DNA of 64,000 bases from Acidobacteria bacterium Ga0074141. Its GTDB lineage: Bacteria > Acidobacteriota > Blastocatellia > Pyrinomonadales > Pyrinomonadaceae. The DNA is taken from contig LNDP01000015.1 of NCBI GenBank assembly GCA_001464665.1, positions 496,001-560,000 of the forward strand. Direction: 5' to 3'. The position numbers were made by a program, and so were the translations under genes. Below the pieces are notes generated by a model that was given only the letters and a program-made list of their open reading frames with translations, made no database searches and was not told the origin of the DNA. Shown here in pieces: positions 62,961 through 64,000 of this stretch (positions within the stretch are counted from its first letter, which is position 1; every line of letters begins with the position of its first letter).

Positions 62961-64000
62961 TTAGGCCATTGTCCCGCCGCATTTTCCGCAAAAGCGTATT
63001 TCAGGCGGAAAGGTCGAGCCGCATTTGCCGCATGTTTTAAGGGCTGGCCTCTGCGCAGTTACGAATGAGGTCGCCCGCAGCGGCGAGGTCGCGATCGTTT
63101 GGCTAATGCTGAGCCCGCAGCGGCCGCAGAAACGAGCGCCCGCCGCAAGCATATTCGAGCATCGCGGACACGGAAATCCGCCCGGTACATCGCCCGGCGA
63201 AACAAGCGTAAATGACCTGTTCCCGCAGCGGCCGCAGAACTTCACACCATCGGCAAAGCGGGCGTCGCATTGCGTGCACGCAACGATCCCGGGCATCATA
63301 CTTGAGCCGTCGCCGCTGCTGCTCATTCCCTGCGATGGCGATGGCTGGCTGCCGCCTTCACGCGGAGCCCGAAGCTGGGCCTGGATCACCTGTTCATCGC
63401 CGCCCTCGCGGACCTCGATGACGCGTTCGTCGTCGCGCTCGCCCGGCTTTGAAACACGGAGGATATGCTGTCCCGGCGGCACGCCTGCAAGGATCACGCG
63501 GCCCGAGCGTCCGACGCTTCCCTTTCGCTCGTCATCGATGTACACCTCGGCACCGGCCGGAGCCATCACGACCACTCGGCTTCCGCCATCGGCACGGCTT
63601 TCTCCGATCGACAGGGCGGCGTTCTCAAGGTCCTCGATCCATTCGTCGACCGTCGCGTGACGCTCCGCGGCTTCGATCGCGAGCGAGCGCATGATTACCG
63701 ATTCGACGGCACTCGAAAGGTCGGTCCGCAGGGTCGAAAGTGCCGGCGGCTTGTGCATTATCTTCTGCATCACAAGCTGCATCATGTCGCCGGCGAAGGG
63801 CGTTCGCCCGCCGAGCATTAGATATGCGATGGTCGAGAGCGCGTAGATATCCGCCCGGACGTCAACGCCCATTTCCGGCTGCATCTGTTCGGGTGCCATG
63901 AATTCCGGCGTGCCGATGATGCCGCGCGAGGAGGGCGTCGCGTTCGAGCTAATGTCCGTAACGGTCTGGCTGATTATCTTGGCAAGGCCGAAGTCGCCTA
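62961..64000 (-). CDS. Ser/Thr protein kinase with PEGA and three zinc ribbons (partial)
   Basis: The gene runs off the right edge. The visible frame begins with GDFGLAKIISQ at the window end (the DFG loop), continues with GTPEFMAPEQMQPEMGVDVRADIYALS, so the kinase N-lobe is outside the window. After the kinase domain comes a PEGA module (VYIDDERKGSVGRSG, VPPGQHILRVSKPGE), then three zinc ribbons at the C-terminus, beginning CTQCDARF, CPRCSNML and CGKCGSTF and each ending in FCGRCG or FCGKCG. A first ATG at 63899 is internal, not the true start. It is a soluble multi-ribbon kinase. Confidence 0.9.
   Translation of the reverse strand, partial: GDFGLAKIISQTVTDISSNATPSSRGIIGTPEFMAPEQMQPEMGVDVRADIYALSTIAYLMLGGRTPFAGDMMQLVMQKIMHKPPALSTLRTDLSSAVESVIMRSLAIEAAERHATVDEWIEDLENAALSIGESRADGGSRVVVMAPAGAEVYIDDERKGSVGRSGRVILAGVPPGQHILRVSKPGERDDERVIEVREGGDEQVIQAQLRAPREGGSQPSPSQGMSSSGDGSSMMPGIVACTQCDARFADGVKFCGRCGNRSFTLVSPGDVPGGFPCPRCSNMLAAGARFCGRCGLSISQTIATSPLRATSFVTAQRPALKTCGKCGSTFPPEIRFCGKCGGTMA

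Overview
The window looks like chromosomal DNA of a Gram-negative, non-model bacterium, most likely an Acidobacteriota of the Blastocatellia/Pyrinomonadaceae type. This is inferred from the mix of genes: FHA proteins and Hanks-type Ser/Thr kinases carrying zinc ribbons, a secreted peptidase with FG-GAP-like repeats, LPS-export permease genes (LptF/LptG) fused into one, WecA/O-antigen-type polysaccharide genes and type IV minor pilins, at moderate GC. No 16S or tRNA gene is present to confirm the placement. Both window edges cut genes.

Layout. 1-3.3 kb: end of a polysaccharide operon (GT4 glycosyltransferase, sugar epimerase, WecA/WbpL-type initiating transferase). 3.3-5.7 kb: a compact cassette of an HprK-like kinase, a PqqD/RRE-like domain fused to an export signal and a six-cysteine tail, and a NTP_transf_5-like nucleotidyltransferase. 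This is the best candidate for an undescribed peptide-modification system. 5.7-19.6 kb: housekeeping genes (tsaB, rimI, DUF465, beta-propeller lipoprotein-like gene, ssb, accA, dnaE, miaB, bifunctional nuclease, parA, parB, metK, ahcY). 19.7-25.8 kb: accessory region with a RAYT transposase and its palindromic repeats, duplicated lipoprotein genes, gene remnants and intergenic palindromes. 25.8-36.3 kb: recO-lptFG, small membrane proteins, a glutamine-amidotransferase-like hydrolase, hslV-hslU, an FN3 lipoprotein, a FAH-family hydrolase, a MarR regulator preceded by six 22-bp iterons, usp and a DUF402 gene.

36.3-50.9 kb holds an envelope growth/signalling locus: a PknB-like kinase with FHA protein on one strand, a second DUF3662-FHA protein, a class B PBP, a RodA/FtsW protein and a PP2C phosphatase on the other, with a four-gene minor-pilin operon between them. 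The content recalls the actinobacterial fhaA-fhaB-pstP-rodA-pbpA-pknB locus. 50.9-57.8 kb: TrmH-family methylase, carboxylase beta subunit, alanine racemase, BrkB/YihY, SIS-domain protein and O-antigen ligase. 57.8-64 kb: an M28 peptidase with FG-GAP-like repeats, an FHA-kinase, two zinc-ribbon membrane proteins and the C-terminal part of another kinase with PEGA and three zinc ribbons.

Together the window serves envelope construction (polysaccharide, peptidoglycan, LPS transport, pili) under Ser/Thr phosphorylation control, plus DNA replication, segregation, repair and the SAM cycle. Starts were re-chosen against Shine-Dalgarno sites and family N-termini where the longest frame was clearly too long.
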